Part shown: one piece after another, positions 47,989 to 58,262 of the stretch
Layout: each line of letters begins with the position of its first letter
Position numbering within the stretch: the first letter of the stretch is position 1
Assembly: GCF_900186125.1 (NCBI RefSeq)
Contig: NZ_FYBQ01000005.1
Location: forward strand, 115,008-179,007
Length of the DNA stretch: 64,000 nucleotides
Origin: Listeria goaensis
Lineage (GTDB): Bacteria > Bacillota > Bacilli > Lactobacillales > Listeriaceae
Direction: 5' to 3'
The notes under the pieces: generated by a model
Told to the model about the DNA's origin: nothing
Database searches by the model: none
What the model saw: the letters and a program-made list of their open reading frames with translations, nothing else
Made by a program: the position numbers and the translations under genes

Positions 47989-49407
47989 CTATTTTAGTTG
48001 ATGGCGCTTGATTTTGCCAGATGCGGTTTTGGGTAGCTCGGGCGTGATGTGGAAGGCTTTCGGAATTTTATAGGCGGCCAGTTTGGTCTTTAATGCTTCT
48101 ACTAGGTGCGGCTCGCTGAACGTGGGTAAGACGACGAGGTGTGCGACTGGCACTTCGCCCCATTTGACGTCTTTTTTTCCAACAACAGCGGCTTCTAAGA
48201 CGTGTTTGTCACTCAAAATGGCGTGTTCAACTTCTGTTGGGTAGATGTTTTCGCCGCCGGATATAATCAAGTCACCCTTGCGCTCTGCTACAAATAGGAA
48301 GCCTTCTTCGTCCACGTGGCCGATATCTCCGGTACGAAAGAATTCGTTTTGTGTGGCTTCGTCTGTCGCAGCCGGGTTGTTCAGATAGCCCTTGAAAACA
48401 GTTGGCCCACGCAGCCAGATTTCTCCGTCAACGTCCGCCTCATTAGCCTTTTCAATATGCAATTCCGAGGGGAACAAGATGCGGCCTGAGGAGCCGATTT
48501 TACGTTTCGCATCGGCCGGGTTTAGCGCAACAATTTGTGACGCCGTTTCGGTCATGCCATATGACTGAACAATTGGAATGCGGCGCGCAAAACAGGTTTC
48601 TAGCATGTCTTTTCGAACGGCACTTCCGCCGAGCAAAACAACACGCACGTTTTCGTGGAAAGCCGCCGAACTGTGGGCAAGTAGCCGTTCAATCATTGTC
48701 AGAACGACTGAAACATGCGTCACGTCCCCGCTCATTAGTAGTTTCGTGACGCGCACCACATCAAATTTTTCTTCCAAAAAAACCGGAATCCCGTAAATGA
48801 CCGAGCGCATCAAAATCGACAGGCCGCTAATGTGAAAAATTGGCACCACACAAAGCCACGCGTCCGAACGTGGATTCACGCCAAAATTTAGTGCTGAAGC
48901 TGTCGCGCTGAAGAAATGGTTCCCGTAAGTTTGCAGAACGCCTTTCGGGTTTCCCGTCGTGCCAGAGGTGTACATAACCGACGCTACGTCATCAAAATCA
49001 TTTTTTGTGGCAGAAAAATCTCGTGCGATTTGCGCAGCCACTTCCGAAAATGCGTGACGCGCACCGTCTAAATCCACCGAAAAATCAGCAAAGGCATCAT
49101 CAAAAAGCGTACAAATGGCGCCGCTATCCAAAATCTCAAAATTCATTTCAGAAGCCGTCAACCGATTGTTCAAAAAAACCGGAATGGCGCCAAGCAATTG
49201 GAGAGCGTGAATCATCAAAAAAGTTTCCTTGTTGTTTTTTCCAAGAAGCGCCACAAAATCGCCCGGTTTAATGTTCAGGCTGGCCAGTTTTCCAGCGTTA
49301 CAAAATGCGTCCCCTGCCACCTCTTCAAACGAATATTTTTCTCCGCGGAAAACAAGCGCAGTTTCATGTGGCGAAACCTGCGCTCGTTGTAATAACCAGT
49401 TCATCAT
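47989..49407 (-). CDS. menE: o-Succinylbenzoate-CoA ligase
   Basis: Activates o-succinylbenzoate with ATP and CoA for menaquinone synthesis. It is an ANL-superfamily protein of 472 aa with the P-loop-like [15 protein letters not shown], then [27 protein letters not shown] hinge and the C-terminal lysine motif [10 protein letters not shown]. The ATG overlaps the menB stop (ATGA). It catalyses the step directly before MenB. Confidence 0.94.
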   Translation of the reverse strand: MMNWLLQRAQVSPHETALVFRGEKYSFEEVAGDAFCNAGKLASLNIKPGDFVALLGKNNKETFLMIHALQLLGAIPVFLNNRLTASEMNFEILDSGAICTLFDDAFADFSVDLDGARHAFSEVAAQIARDFSATKNDFDDVASVMYTSGTTGNPKGVLQTYGNHFFSATASALNFGVNPRSDAWLCVVPIFHISGLSILMRSVIYGIPVFLEEKFDVVRVTKLLMSGDVTHVSVVLTMIERLLAHSSAAFHENVRVVLLGGSAVRKDMLETCFARRIPIVQSYGMTETASQIVALNPADAKRKIGSSGRILFPSELHIEKANEADVDGEIWLRGPTVFKGYLNNPAATDEATQNEFFRTGDIGHVDEEGFLFVAERKGDLIISGGENIYPTEVEHAILSDKHVLEAAVVGKKDVKWGEVPVAHLVVLPTFSEPHLVEALKTKLAAYKIPKAFHITPELPKTASGKIKRHQLK

Positions 49408-50219
49408 GGGAATTTCGGGAATTGATCGAAGTCAGGGTCGCGTTTTTCCTTGAAGGCGTCGCGGCCTTCTTTCGCTTCATCTGTCGTATAGTAAAGAAGT
49501 GTTGCGTCCCCTGCGAGTTGTTGAATTCCCGCCAAACCATCTGTATCGGCATTAAATGCTGCTTTAATAAAGCGCAAAGCTGTCGGACTTTTCTTAAGCA
49601 TTTCTTCTGCCCAAGCGACCGTTTCATTTTCCAGTTCAGAAACGGGTACGACCGTATTAATCCAGCCCATTTCAAGCGCTTCCTCGGCCGTATATTGGCG
49701 GCACATAAACCAAACTTCCTTCGCTTTTTTATGCCCGATAACGCGCGCTAAGTACCCAGAGCCATACCCCGCGTCAAAGCTTCCTACGTTCGGTCCAGTT
49801 TGACCAAACTTCGCATTGTCAGCAGCAATTGTAATGTCACAAACAAGTTGCAACACATTTCCGCCGCCAATTGACCAGCCTGCAACCATTGCAATAACTG
49901 GTTTTGGAATGATACGAATGAGACGCTGTAAGTCGAGCACGTTTAAACGTGGAATTTGGTCATCGCCAACATAACCGCCGTGCCCGCGCACTTTCTGATC
50001 TCCCCCAGAACAAAACGCTTTGTCGCCTTCACCAGTTAAAATGATGACACCAATTTTTTCATCATCGCGAGCCAAATTAAACGCATCAATCATTTCCATC
50101 ACCGTTTTAGGCGTAAATGCATTATGTACATGCGGACGATTAATCGTTACTTTCGCAATTCCGTTATGCGACTCATATTTAATTTCCTCAAACACTTTCT
50201 CCGTTTTCCATTCAATCAT
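49404..50219 (-). CDS. menB: 1,4-Dihydroxy-2-naphthoyl-CoA synthase
   Basis: Crotonase-fold enzyme that closes the naphthalene ring in menaquinone synthesis. Motifs: [34 protein letters not shown] and the [13 protein letters not shown] loop typical of MenB (271 aa). It lies 12 bp after menH and overlaps menE. Confidence 0.97.
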   Translation of the reverse strand: MIEWKTEKVFEEIKYESHNGIAKVTINRPHVHNAFTPKTVMEMIDAFNLARDDEKIGVIILTGEGDKAFCSGGDQKVRGHGGYVGDDQIPRLNVLDLQRLIRIIPKPVIAMVAGWSIGGGNVLQLVCDITIAADNAKFGQTGPNVGSFDAGYGSGYLARVIGHKKAKEVWFMCRQYTAEEALEMGWINTVVPVSELENETVAWAEEMLKKSPTALRFIKAAFNADTDGLAGIQQLAGDATLLYYTTDEAKEGRDAFKEKRDPDFDQFPKFP

Positions 50220-50231
50220 AGAAAAAACCTC

Positions 50232-51011
50232 CTAAAAATGGTCATTTAACCAGTTATTTATCATTTTCGATACTTCTTCAGGTGCCTCAAGATGAACCGC
50301 ATGCCCCGCATCTTTCACGGAAACGTACGTCGCATTAGGCAGTAAACTCTGCACTTCCTTGGCAATACGGCAAAACTTTTCATCAAGTTCACCCGCTATA
50401 AGCAAAACCGGTATATCAAGCTCTGCCAAATCCGCCCAGTAAGAAGGCAATTCACCTGTCCCAACACCAGCTAAACTGTATATAAGCCCTGTTCCCGCTT
50501 GACTCAAACGCTCGTCACGAATTTGTTCTTGCTTATCCGCAGCTAACGACTTTTGCGAAGCAAACAAAGGCAAATTTTCCCAGTAAGCCACAAATTCCGG
50601 CACACCTTTTTCGGTAATAAATTGCGCCAAGTCCGCGTCACGGTGCCGCCGAGTTGCGCGCTCCTCATCCGTCTTGAGTCCCGGCGAACCACTTATCATA
50701 ACAAGCCCGCCGTATTTTGCCTTGTTCCGCATAGTAAGCGCCAGTGCAATTCGTGCGCCCATCGAATAGCCAACTAAAACCGTAGGCTTGTCCGCTCTAA
50801 CAAGCGCGTTTAATGCGGCTTCCGTCGCCTCAAGCGAATAATCATCTGGAACAGCTGAATAAGATGCGCCGTGCCCGGGCAAATCCGGCAAAATTAAATT
50901 CGCCCCGCCTAGTTCCAGCTGTCCAAATGTTTTATGTGTCCCCGTAAAACCGTGTAGCAACATCATATCAAGCTTGGCATGACGATTTATAAAACTTAAA
51001 AAGAGCTTCAT
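50232..51011 (-). CDS. menH: 2-Succinyl-6-hydroxy-2,4-cyclohexadiene-1-carboxylate synthase
   Basis: Alpha/beta hydrolase that removes pyruvate from the MenD product. The oxyanion LLHGFTGTHKTF, the nucleophile elbow VGYSMGARIALAL (Ser near 92) and the terminal His in KDAGHAVHLEAPEE are intact (259 aa). Its ATG overlaps the menD stop by 4 bp. It completes the menD-H-B-E order. Confidence 0.93.
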   Translation of the reverse strand: MKLFLSFINRHAKLDMMLLHGFTGTHKTFGQLELGGANLILPDLPGHGASYSAVPDDYSLEATEAALNALVRADKPTVLVGYSMGARIALALTMRNKAKYGGLVMISGSPGLKTDEERATRRHRDADLAQFITEKGVPEFVAYWENLPLFASQKSLAADKQEQIRDERLSQAGTGLIYSLAGVGTGELPSYWADLAELDIPVLLIAGELDEKFCRIAKEVQSLLPNATYVSVKDAGHAVHLEAPEEVSKMINNWLNDHF

Positions 51012-52744
51012 TTTTTCAGGTCACGCTCCACTTGGAACGCTATTTTCTCAAAAAGAGCTTGGTGATGTGCCACATTTTCATGGCGATTTGTGCGCACTTC
51101 AATGATGTCTAACCCTTTGTTATAAGCGGCTTTGTCGAGTGCATCTTCCAAATCACATAATCGTGTAATTTCATCATAGCCCGCGCCATAAAGTGCTGCC
51201 GTATAGCGAAAATCAAGGTTTGTGGATGTGCCAAATAGCGACTCAAAATATTTCGGCGTCTTCGCCTGAGGAAGAAACGAGAAAATCCCGCCGCCATCGT
51301 TGTTCACCACAATAATCGTCAAGTTCAAGTTGTATTTTTTGGCCATCAGTAGGCCGTTCATATCATGATAAAAAGATAAATCGCCGATAAGCAAATACAT
51401 CGGTTGAACAATCGTACTCGCACCAAGGGCGGCCGAAACAACACCATCAATGCCGTTTGCTCCGCGGTTTGCAAGCATCTTCACCCGCTTATCCGTCTGC
51501 ATGAAATACGTGTCCACATCCCGAATCGGCATGCTGTTCCCAATAAACAAACCCGACTGATCCGGCAGATGCTCCCGCAGCACACTCACAATTTGCCCTT
51601 CCTCCAAGCCAGCTGTTTCTTTTATATGGGAAGAAAGCACGTTTTGCGCAGACGCGTTTAGTTTGTGCCACACAGAAAGCCAATTCTCCGGAGCCGCAAA
51701 CTCCGCCTGAGTCATCTCCTCAAGTAGGAAACGCTCATCGCAATGAATCATATCCGTTACACCCTTCACCGGGTCCCGCCAAGCCGCCCCAGGATCAACA
51801 ACGAAAGTCCGCACATCGAATGATTCTAGCCAAATTTTCAGTGACTTCGATACTGGCATCGCCCCAAAACGAACGACCATTTCAGGTGCCATCGCCGAAC
51901 AAAACGCCTCGTTTTTTAGCAGTGCATCATATTGATCCACCACAACCGTATCTTTTTCGCCGTATGACCGAAGACCAGACAGCGGATCCGCCAAGATTGG
52001 CCAACCCAATTTTCGCGCCGCCTGAACTAATTTTCCTTCCAAATTCTTCTTATCAAGCGGTCCCGCAATGATGACCCCTTTTTTCCCAGAACAATCTGCG
52101 AACATTTTATCTAGCGCTTCCTGCTCTAAAACTTCATGCGTATAATAAATCCGCACGTGATGTTTCTTCTTACCCGTCTGTGTAAACGGCGAAGGATCTA
52201 AAATCGGCGTTAATGGTTCCCGTAGTGGGAAGTTCAAATGTACTGGTCCCCGCGGCGTTTTGAGCGCAATATCAACTGAACGACTACCGTGCCATTTCGC
52301 ATAGCGTAGCATCTCATCTGTTCCTTCTGGTATCGCCATATCGACCATATCTTTCACGTGGGTGCCAAACAACTGAATTTGATCCATTGCTTGCGGCGCC
52401 CCAACATTTCGCAGTTCATGCGGTCTATCTGCCGTTAAAACAATGAGCGGAATTTGGGATAAATTCGCTTCTGCCACTGCCGGAAAATAATTGGCCGCAG
52501 CCGTTCCACTTGTGCAGAGTAGGACAACCGGATTTTTCGAAGCTTTTGCGATGCCAAGAGCGAAAAAACCAGCCGAACGTTCGTCCACATGAACATGAAT
52601 TTTAAGCGTCGGGTGTTCCGCCATTAAAAGCGCAATTGGAGTTGATCTTGATCCTGGGCTAATAACAGCTTCTTTGACACCTGCTTGAATTAATTCTTCG
52701 ATAAAAGCAGTTAAATATGCGGTCATTGTTTCTTGGTGACTCAT
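51008..52744 (-). CDS. menD: SEPHCHC synthase (MenD)
   Basis: Thiamine-diphosphate enzyme joining isochorismate with 2-oxoglutarate in menaquinone synthesis. ThDP motifs: SPGSRSTPIALLMAEHP at the N-terminus, LCTSGTAAANYFPAVAE, then LLIGDLSFYHDMNG for cofactor binding and RGANGIDGVVS (578 aa). It overlaps menF and menH by 4 bp each, so the operon is tightly coupled. Confidence 0.96.
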   Translation of the reverse strand: MSHQETMTAYLTAFIEELIQAGVKEAVISPGSRSTPIALLMAEHPTLKIHVHVDERSAGFFALGIAKASKNPVVLLCTSGTAAANYFPAVAEANLSQIPLIVLTADRPHELRNVGAPQAMDQIQLFGTHVKDMVDMAIPEGTDEMLRYAKWHGSRSVDIALKTPRGPVHLNFPLREPLTPILDPSPFTQTGKKKHHVRIYYTHEVLEQEALDKMFADCSGKKGVIIAGPLDKKNLEGKLVQAARKLGWPILADPLSGLRSYGEKDTVVVDQYDALLKNEAFCSAMAPEMVVRFGAMPVSKSLKIWLESFDVRTFVVDPGAAWRDPVKGVTDMIHCDERFLLEEMTQAEFAAPENWLSVWHKLNASAQNVLSSHIKETAGLEEGQIVSVLREHLPDQSGLFIGNSMPIRDVDTYFMQTDKRVKMLANRGANGIDGVVSAALGASTIVQPMYLLIGDLSFYHDMNGLLMAKKYNLNLTIIVVNNDGGGIFSFLPQAKTPKYFESLFGTSTNLDFRYTAALYGAGYDEITRLCDLEDALDKAAYNKGLDIIEVRTNRHENVAHHQALFEKIAFQVERDLKK

Positions 52745-54141
52745 TCGACATTGCCTCCTAAAACACGTAACATCGGTTGAAATTTGACTTTTGTTTCTTG
52801 TAATTCTTCTTCTGGAACGGAATCAGACACAATCCCGCAACCTGCGTAAAGCACGCCAAGCGAGTCAATGACTAGCGCTGAACGAATTGCTACAGCGAAT
52901 TCGCCATCAAAATCCGTGTCAATAAACCCAATTGGTCCACCGTAAAAACCACGGTCACTTGTTTCCTTCATACGAATAATCGCCCGCGCTAAATTTTTAG
53001 GTGAACCGCCAAGCGCCGGCGTCGGATGCAGCGCCCGCAAAATTTGCAGAATATTTACATCATCACGCTTTTTCGCATGAACATTCATATAAAGATGTTG
53101 GATATCCCGATTTTTTAAAAGAACCGGTTCACTGGAAATCGTTAAGTCATCTGCAAATTGTTGTAAGGTTTCTTCAATCATTTCCACAACATAATGATGT
53201 TCTCGTAAATTTTTCGCATCTTTCAATAAAGCATTCCCGAGTTTATCATCTTGTTCTGCCGTTTCGCCGCGTTTGGCCGACCCTGCTACACAAGAAGAGT
53301 GGATTTTATCATCAGAAACCGCTACTAATCGTTCTGGCGTAGCACCAAAGAACAATGCAGCACCTTTTTCCATCACAAAAAAGTAGCTATTTTCTTGTGT
53401 ATCCATCATTTTTTGAAGAACTGCACCACTATCAATTTGTTTGCTAAAACGCAAGCCCATTCTTCTGGATAACACCACTTTATGTAAGTCTTCCGAATCT
53501 TTTAGCAGCGCAATAATATCACGCGCATTTTCCAAAAATTCATCCGTTTCTAATTCCTTAGCTGTAATGAGCGAATTCACTTCCATATCTGGACGTTTCG
53601 CTTCCATAATTTTTTCCCACTGACCTTTTACGGCTTCCAATTTTTTAAGCTCATCGTCAGGATAAACGACTAAGTTAACCGTTAAAAAAACTTTCTCGCT
53701 CTTTTTCGTCAACATAAATAGTGGCAAGTAAAATAATCCATCTTTAAAAGCTTGCCATTCTTTATCTGTTTCGCGTTCTGGATCAAATTTGAACCCACCA
53801 AAATAAAGCGGCCCTGTCTCTTTTTCAGTCGCGTTGGTCACCGTTCTTAATTTTAAAGCCTTTAGTTTATCTTCTAAACCAGAAAAAGCATCCTTTGCTT
53901 TATCCGCAGCTAAATATTGTTCGGTTACACCAAAGCCAGCCAGTGTTAGCGTCATCTCAGGATTTTGCCAAAAGAAACGCTCGCCAGAAAAGGCATCTTT
54001 TGCTTTTTGATACAAAATATGCGGCGCCAAATCTTGTGAGTATTCAGTTACCCAACTCAGAAGAGCAGGTTTATCTTTTGTTGCATGACGTTTCGCTTGT
54101 TCAAATAAAGCAAGAGGTAATGTAATTCCCATTTTTTTCAT
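52741..54141 (-). CDS. menF: Isochorismate synthase
   Basis: First committed enzyme of menaquinone synthesis, chorismate to isochorismate. The chorismate-binding fold is shown by SSCVAGSAKRGETAEQDD, EHHYVVEMI and PALGGSPKNLARAII ending in GFYGGPIGFIDTDFDGEFAVAIRS (466 aa). The first ATG is close to AAAGGAG (2 nt); a second ATG at 54132 (MGITLPL) is better spaced, so the start is uncertain by three codons. It diverges from menA. Confidence 0.94.
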   Translation of the reverse strand: MKKMGITLPLALFEQAKRHATKDKPALLSWVTEYSQDLAPHILYQKAKDAFSGERFFWQNPEMTLTLAGFGVTEQYLAADKAKDAFSGLEDKLKALKLRTVTNATEKETGPLYFGGFKFDPERETDKEWQAFKDGLFYLPLFMLTKKSEKVFLTVNLVVYPDDELKKLEAVKGQWEKIMEAKRPDMEVNSLITAKELETDEFLENARDIIALLKDSEDLHKVVLSRRMGLRFSKQIDSGAVLQKMMDTQENSYFFVMEKGAALFFGATPERLVAVSDDKIHSSCVAGSAKRGETAEQDDKLGNALLKDAKNLREHHYVVEMIEETLQQFADDLTISSEPVLLKNRDIQHLYMNVHAKKRDDVNILQILRALHPTPALGGSPKNLARAIIRMKETSDRGFYGGPIGFIDTDFDGEFAVAIRSALVIDSLGVLYAGCGIVSDSVPEEELQETKVKFQPMLRVLGGNVE

Positions 54142-54166
54142 CGCTCCTTTACTAACACTCCTTCTA

Positions 54167-54175
54167 TTATATCAA
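54167..54175 (-). promoter_or_regulatory. Extended -10 promoter of the menF operon
   Basis: On the minus strand TGATATAAT lies 26 bp before the first menF ATG. No clear -35 is visible. Confidence 0.55.
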
Positions 54176-54218
54176 AAATAAAATCTTCCTGCTCATTTTG
54201 CGATTTTGGCTTTATTCA

Positions 54219-54247
54219 TTGACGAAACTCACTATTTTCCCTAAAAT
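54219..54247 (+). promoter_or_regulatory. Promoter of menA
   Basis: TTGACG, a 17-bp spacer and TAAAAT on the plus strand. It excludes the longer upstream reading frame for menA, which starts before it. Confidence 0.8.
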
Positions 54248-54281
54248 GAAGAAAGGATATTTTAAAAAAGGAGCGAATAAA

Positions 54282-55217
54282 ATGGCAGCGCAGGAAAGAC
54301 AAGTTCTAGCCAGACAATCTGGTTTTAAAAAATGGTGGACGCTACTTCGGCCCCACACTCTAGTTGCCTCTTTTGTGCCCGTATTTTTAGGTACATCCGT
54401 TGCAATGCTCTACTCAAATCTTCATTTCACACGTTTTCTCGTGATGCTTGTTGCATGCTTTTTCATTCAAACATCAGCAAACTTGTTCAATGAATATTAC
54501 GACTATAAAAAAGGGCACGATGATGAACATTCGGTTGGAAACGGCGGAGCCATCGTAAGAAATGGTATACGCCCGGGATTCATTCTTTTTCTAGCGATTA
54601 CCCTTTACATACTTTCCATTCTAGGCGGCGTTTATTTATCGATGGAACTAAACTGGTATGTTGGCTTGCTCGGCGCAATTTGCATGCTCGTTGGCTACTT
54701 ATACACTGGCGGCCCGTATCCAATCGCTTACACCCCTTTTGGTGAAATTATGGCCGGATTTTTCATGGGTGGCGTCATAACTTTCATATCATTTTACATT
54801 CAGGCGGAATTTATTGGCACACAAATCGTTTATATCTCCATTCCAATCATGGTTCTCGTAGGCAATTTATTACTCGCAAACAGCATCCGTGATTTAGACC
54901 CAGATAAAGCAAATGGGCGCTTGACACTTGCCATCTTACTTGGAAGAAGAAACGCCACAATTTTGTTCGCCCTCGCCTATGTTTTCGCTTATGCTTTTGA
55001 AATCTCGCTTATTTTTTGGGCAGGCGCGCCGTACTGGACCCTACTCATTTTAATAAGTGCTCCAGAAGCGATTCGTTCCGTCAGACGTTTCATCGGCAGA
55101 ACGGAACCAATCACTATGATACCGGCAATGAAATCCACATCGAAAGCCATTACGATTTTTGGTATCGTACTCGCGATTAGTTACTTACTAAGTTTGCTTC
55201 AAATGAATTTATTTTAA
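54282..55217 (+). CDS. menA: 1,4-Dihydroxy-2-naphthoate polyprenyltransferase
   Basis: Membrane UbiA-family enzyme attaching a polyprenyl chain to DHNA. Asp motifs NEYYDYKKGHDDEHSVG and RDLDPDKANGRLTLA bind the prenyl diphosphate through Mg2+. Eight or so hydrophobic segments follow. I chose ATG at 54282 (MAAQERQ, 311 aa), 8 nt after AAAGGAG. It diverges from the menF-E operon, the common Firmicutes arrangement. menC and ubiE-like genes are not here. Confidence 0.95.
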   Translation: MAAQERQVLARQSGFKKWWTLLRPHTLVASFVPVFLGTSVAMLYSNLHFTRFLVMLVACFFIQTSANLFNEYYDYKKGHDDEHSVGNGGAIVRNGIRPGFILFLAITLYILSILGGVYLSMELNWYVGLLGAICMLVGYLYTGGPYPIAYTPFGEIMAGFFMGGVITFISFYIQAEFIGTQIVYISIPIMVLVGNLLLANSIRDLDPDKANGRLTLAILLGRRNATILFALAYVFAYAFEISLIFWAGAPYWTLLILISAPEAIRSVRRFIGRTEPITMIPAMKSTSKAITIFGIVLAISYLLSLLQMNLF

Positions 55218-55221
55218 AAAT

Positions 55222-55254
55222 AGGTCAGAAAATCATTTCGCGATTTTCTGACCT
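55222..55254 (+). terminator. Terminator after menA
   Basis: Perfect 13-bp stem AGGTCAGAAAATC/GATTTTCTGACCT followed by TTCGTTT. Confidence 0.85.
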
Positions 55255-55265
55255 TTCGTTTAGCG

Positions 55266-55307
55266 CAAAAAACAGGCTACATTTATACGACATGCACCTG
55301 TTTTTTT
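55266..55307 (-). terminator. Terminator overlapping the bhmT-metF stop
   Basis: On the minus strand AAAAAAACAGG-TGCAT pairs with ATGTA-GCCTGTTTTTT. It spans the last codons of the fusion gene. Confidence 0.75.
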
Positions 55308-57127
55308 GATTTTGCATATTCCAATAATTCGAGCGATAAATCGTAGCGTAAAAATGGTGTAATGATGTAAATCCCGTTAAAATGCGTGCAAATTGCATCA
55401 ATGATTTCTTTTGAGATTAGCATGCCTTCTTCGTTGCCACGCCCCGCTTTTTCTGCCTCGCGCATTCGTTCGCGGACTTCATTGGTTAGCCTGATACCTG
55501 GAACTTCGTTGTGCAAAAATTCCGCATTTCGGCTTGATAGAAGTGGCATGACGCCAACAAAGATGGGGACGGAGATTTCTGCCGCATCAAGCGCCTCTTT
55601 TAAGATGGCGGCCTTCTCCACATCGTAAATGGGCTGTGTAATGATGTAGTCCGCGCCGTATTCCACTTTTCGCTGAATCAAACGGACCGCTTTTTCCACA
55701 TTGAGAACGTTCGGGTTGAACGCAGCTGCGACGTTGAAACGCGCCTTTTCCTTGAGCGACTTGCCTGTATAAGAAATTCCATCATTGAACTTTTTAATGA
55801 GTTGAATGAGCTCAACCGACCGTAAATCAAAAACAGAGGAAGCACCCGGAAAATCGCCCACTTTCGTTGGATCGCCTGTCACAGCGAGAACATCATGCAA
55901 GCCAAGCTTATGGAAACCCATGATGTGCGAATGCATGCCTACGAGATTGTGATCACGTGTTGTTAAATGAATGAGCGGCTTAATGTTGTGCTCGTGCTTT
56001 AAGATCGAAGCAATCGCCATGTTGCTAATGCGCGGCGTCGCAAGCGAGTTATCGGAAATCGTAATCGCATCAGCTCCAGCCGTATCGAGCGCCTTTGCGC
56101 CTTCAAAAAATTGCGTCGTATCAAACGTCCGCGGCGGATCGAGTTCGACTAGCACCGTGCACTCATTCTTCACTTTATCCACTAAACGAACACCTTCATG
56201 CGTGTCTGGCTCTTCAGGAACAAGTTCGATGATGGGACGAACTTCCTTTGTTCGAACTGGTTTAGTTGACCGAAGTCCCGCCCGGAACGCCCGAATATGG
56301 TCTGGTGTCGTCCCGCAACAACCGCCAATGATGCGTGCGCCCTGCTTGCGGAAAATTTCACCATATTCCTCAAAATAATCCGTTTCCGCTTGATAAATGA
56401 TTTTTCCTTCCTGCATTTCAGGTAGACTAGCATTCGGATATGCTGCCAAATAGGCGTTATCTAGGAGTGGCACCGTTTCAAGCGCGCGTGCCATATGATA
56501 AGGACCAAGCCGACAATTCACGCCTACAACATCTGCGCCTAGATTTGCCAATTCCTGCAAAACATCAGGTAGCTTCTCCCCGTTTTGAAGTAGCCCCGGT
56601 TCATGCATCGAAACATTCGCTACAACTGGCAAATCTGTATTTTCCCGTACAATTTTTAATACGGTTTTAAGCTCGTTAGGATCATAAAATGTTTCAAGAA
56701 GAATCGCATCCACGCCCTCCAGCAAAAAACAATACAACTGTTCCCGAAAACTACGTTTGATTTCTTCAAGTGGAGCCTGTTCCACTTTTGAATCACTAGC
56801 CCCGTTAATGCCGCCAATCGTTCCAAAAACATAAGTCCCTGTGCCGCTGGTCGCTTTTTTCGCCAACCTAATAGCCGCCTGATTTATCCGTTTAATTTCA
56901 TCTTCTAAGCCGTAACGCTTCAGCTTTATATAGTTTGCGCCGTACGTATTCGTTTGGATAATATCCGCGCCCGCTTCAATGTAAGCGCGGTGAATAGCAA
57001 GTACGTCATCTGGGTGCGTCACATTTAATTCTTCAAACGAACGGTCTACACCGTACGAATAAAGCAAAGTTCCCATTGCCCCGTCTGCAATTAAAACTTT
57101 CTCACTTAAATCTTTACGCAAATTCAT
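55283..57127 (-). CDS. Homocysteine S-methyltransferase / methylenetetrahydrofolate reductase fusion
   Basis: A 614-aa two-domain protein. The N-terminal half (about 1-295) is a homocysteine methyltransferase of the BhmT/MetH-N type with DGAMGTLLYS, IQTNTYGANYIKL, VGVNCRLGP and the zinc ligands GGCCGTTPDHIRAF. The C-terminal half (about 320-614) is a MetF-like TIM barrel carrying VELDPPRTFDT and THDHNLVGMHSH-like stretches. Such fusions (YitJ) supply methyl groups for methionine. It overlaps metI by 4 bp. Confidence 0.93.
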   Translation of the reverse strand: MNLRKDLSEKVLIADGAMGTLLYSYGVDRSFEELNVTHPDDVLAIHRAYIEAGADIIQTNTYGANYIKLKRYGLEDEIKRINQAAIRLAKKATSGTGTYVFGTIGGINGASDSKVEQAPLEEIKRSFREQLYCFLLEGVDAILLETFYDPNELKTVLKIVRENTDLPVVANVSMHEPGLLQNGEKLPDVLQELANLGADVVGVNCRLGPYHMARALETVPLLDNAYLAAYPNASLPEMQEGKIIYQAETDYFEEYGEIFRKQGARIIGGCCGTTPDHIRAFRAGLRSTKPVRTKEVRPIIELVPEEPDTHEGVRLVDKVKNECTVLVELDPPRTFDTTQFFEGAKALDTAGADAITISDNSLATPRISNMAIASILKHEHNIKPLIHLTTRDHNLVGMHSHIMGFHKLGLHDVLAVTGDPTKVGDFPGASSVFDLRSVELIQLIKKFNDGISYTGKSLKEKARFNVAAAFNPNVLNVEKAVRLIQRKVEYGADYIITQPIYDVEKAAILKEALDAAEISVPIFVGVMPLLSSRNAEFLHNEVPGIRLTNEVRERMREAEKAGRGNEEGMLISKEIIDAICTHFNGIYIITPFLRYDLSLELLEYAKSKKQVHVV

Positions 57128-58245
57128 GGCCGTACCGCCTCCTTAGAAGCGCATTCGAACGCCGTTTTGAGATCGTTCACCAAATCGTCCGCGTCTTCAA
57201 TGCCAACTGAAATGCGCAACAGCTCATCAGTTAAGCCGTATGATTCCCGCAGTTCTCGCGGAATATCCGCATGTGTTTGCGTAGCAGGATACGTAATTAA
57301 ACTTTCAACGCCGCCTAAACTTTCAGCAAAAGTAAAAAGCGAAACACTTCTAAGTAGCGGTGAAATAAGCGCGGCATTTTCAATATAAAAGCTAATCATG
57401 CCACCGCGCCCTGGATACTTCACTTCTTTGACTAAAGCATGGTTTTCGAGAAACTGAACGACGCGTTTAGCATTTCTTTCATGCTCTCTAATGCGTAGTG
57501 GTAGCGTTTTAAGCCCGCGAATTAAAAGCCACGAATCAAATGGTGACAGCACTTCGCCCGTTTCATTTAAAGCCGTCGCATAAAACTCACCGAGCTCATC
57601 ACTTCGCACAATGACTGCTCCCGCCAGAACATCATTATGACCGCCTAAATATTTCGTAGCGCTGTGAATGACAATATCTGCCCCAAGATTTAACGGCTGC
57701 TGCAAAATGGGCGTATAAAAAGTGTTATCCACAATGAGCAAAAGCTGATGCGCGCTCGCAAATTGTGCCACTTTTTCAATATCCACTTCCTGCATAAGCG
57801 GATTTGTCGGCGTTTCAATAAAAATCGCTTTCGTATTCGGCTGTAAAAGCCCGTCAAGCTCATCAAACACTTTTCCGTCCCAATATGCAAATGCAATCGC
57901 ATACTGCCGTTCAAGCGTCCCAAAATAGCGAAAAGTCCCGCCGTACAAATCTTGCAAACTAATAATGTGGTCACCCGTTTTAAACCTTTTAAAAACAAGC
58001 TGAACCGCGCTCATACCAGAACTTGTAGCAAAACCATATTTCCCGTCTTCAAGTTCTGCGAGCGCCTCCTGTAAAACATCGCGCGTCGGGTTTGCCGTCC
58101 GCGTATAATCGTACCCAGTACCCACCCCAATATCCGTATGGCGGTAAGCCGTTGAGAAATAGAGTGGCATGTTGACCGCACCAGTTTTCTCACATTTTTT
58201 ATTACCAATTTGTGCTGAAATCGTCTGCTTACTTAAATTTCCCAT
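57124..58245 (-). CDS. metI: Cystathionine gamma-synthase / O-acetylhomoserine thiolyase (MetI type)
   Basis: PLP enzyme of the Cys/Met metabolism family, 373 aa, close in sequence to Bacillus MetI: AQIGNKKCEKTGAVNMPLYF, YDYTRTANPTRDVLQEALAE, DLYGGTFRYF and the PLP lysine in VIHSATKYLGGHNDVLAG. MetI can make cystathionine or use sulphide directly. The next step, MetC, is not in the operon. It lies 17 bp after metE and overlaps the fusion gene. Confidence 0.92.
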   Translation of the reverse strand: MGNLSKQTISAQIGNKKCEKTGAVNMPLYFSTAYRHTDIGVGTGYDYTRTANPTRDVLQEALAELEDGKYGFATSSGMSAVQLVFKRFKTGDHIISLQDLYGGTFRYFGTLERQYAIAFAYWDGKVFDELDGLLQPNTKAIFIETPTNPLMQEVDIEKVAQFASAHQLLLIVDNTFYTPILQQPLNLGADIVIHSATKYLGGHNDVLAGAVIVRSDELGEFYATALNETGEVLSPFDSWLLIRGLKTLPLRIREHERNAKRVVQFLENHALVKEVKYPGRGGMISFYIENAALISPLLRSVSLFTFAESLGGVESLITYPATQTHADIPRELRESYGLTDELLRISVGIEDADDLVNDLKTAFECASKEAVRP

Positions 58246-58262
58246 CGAGCTTCCCCCGTTCT

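Noticed and set aside
54198..54281. Longer menA frame
   Set aside because: It begins upstream of the menA promoter, so it cannot be transcribed as such.
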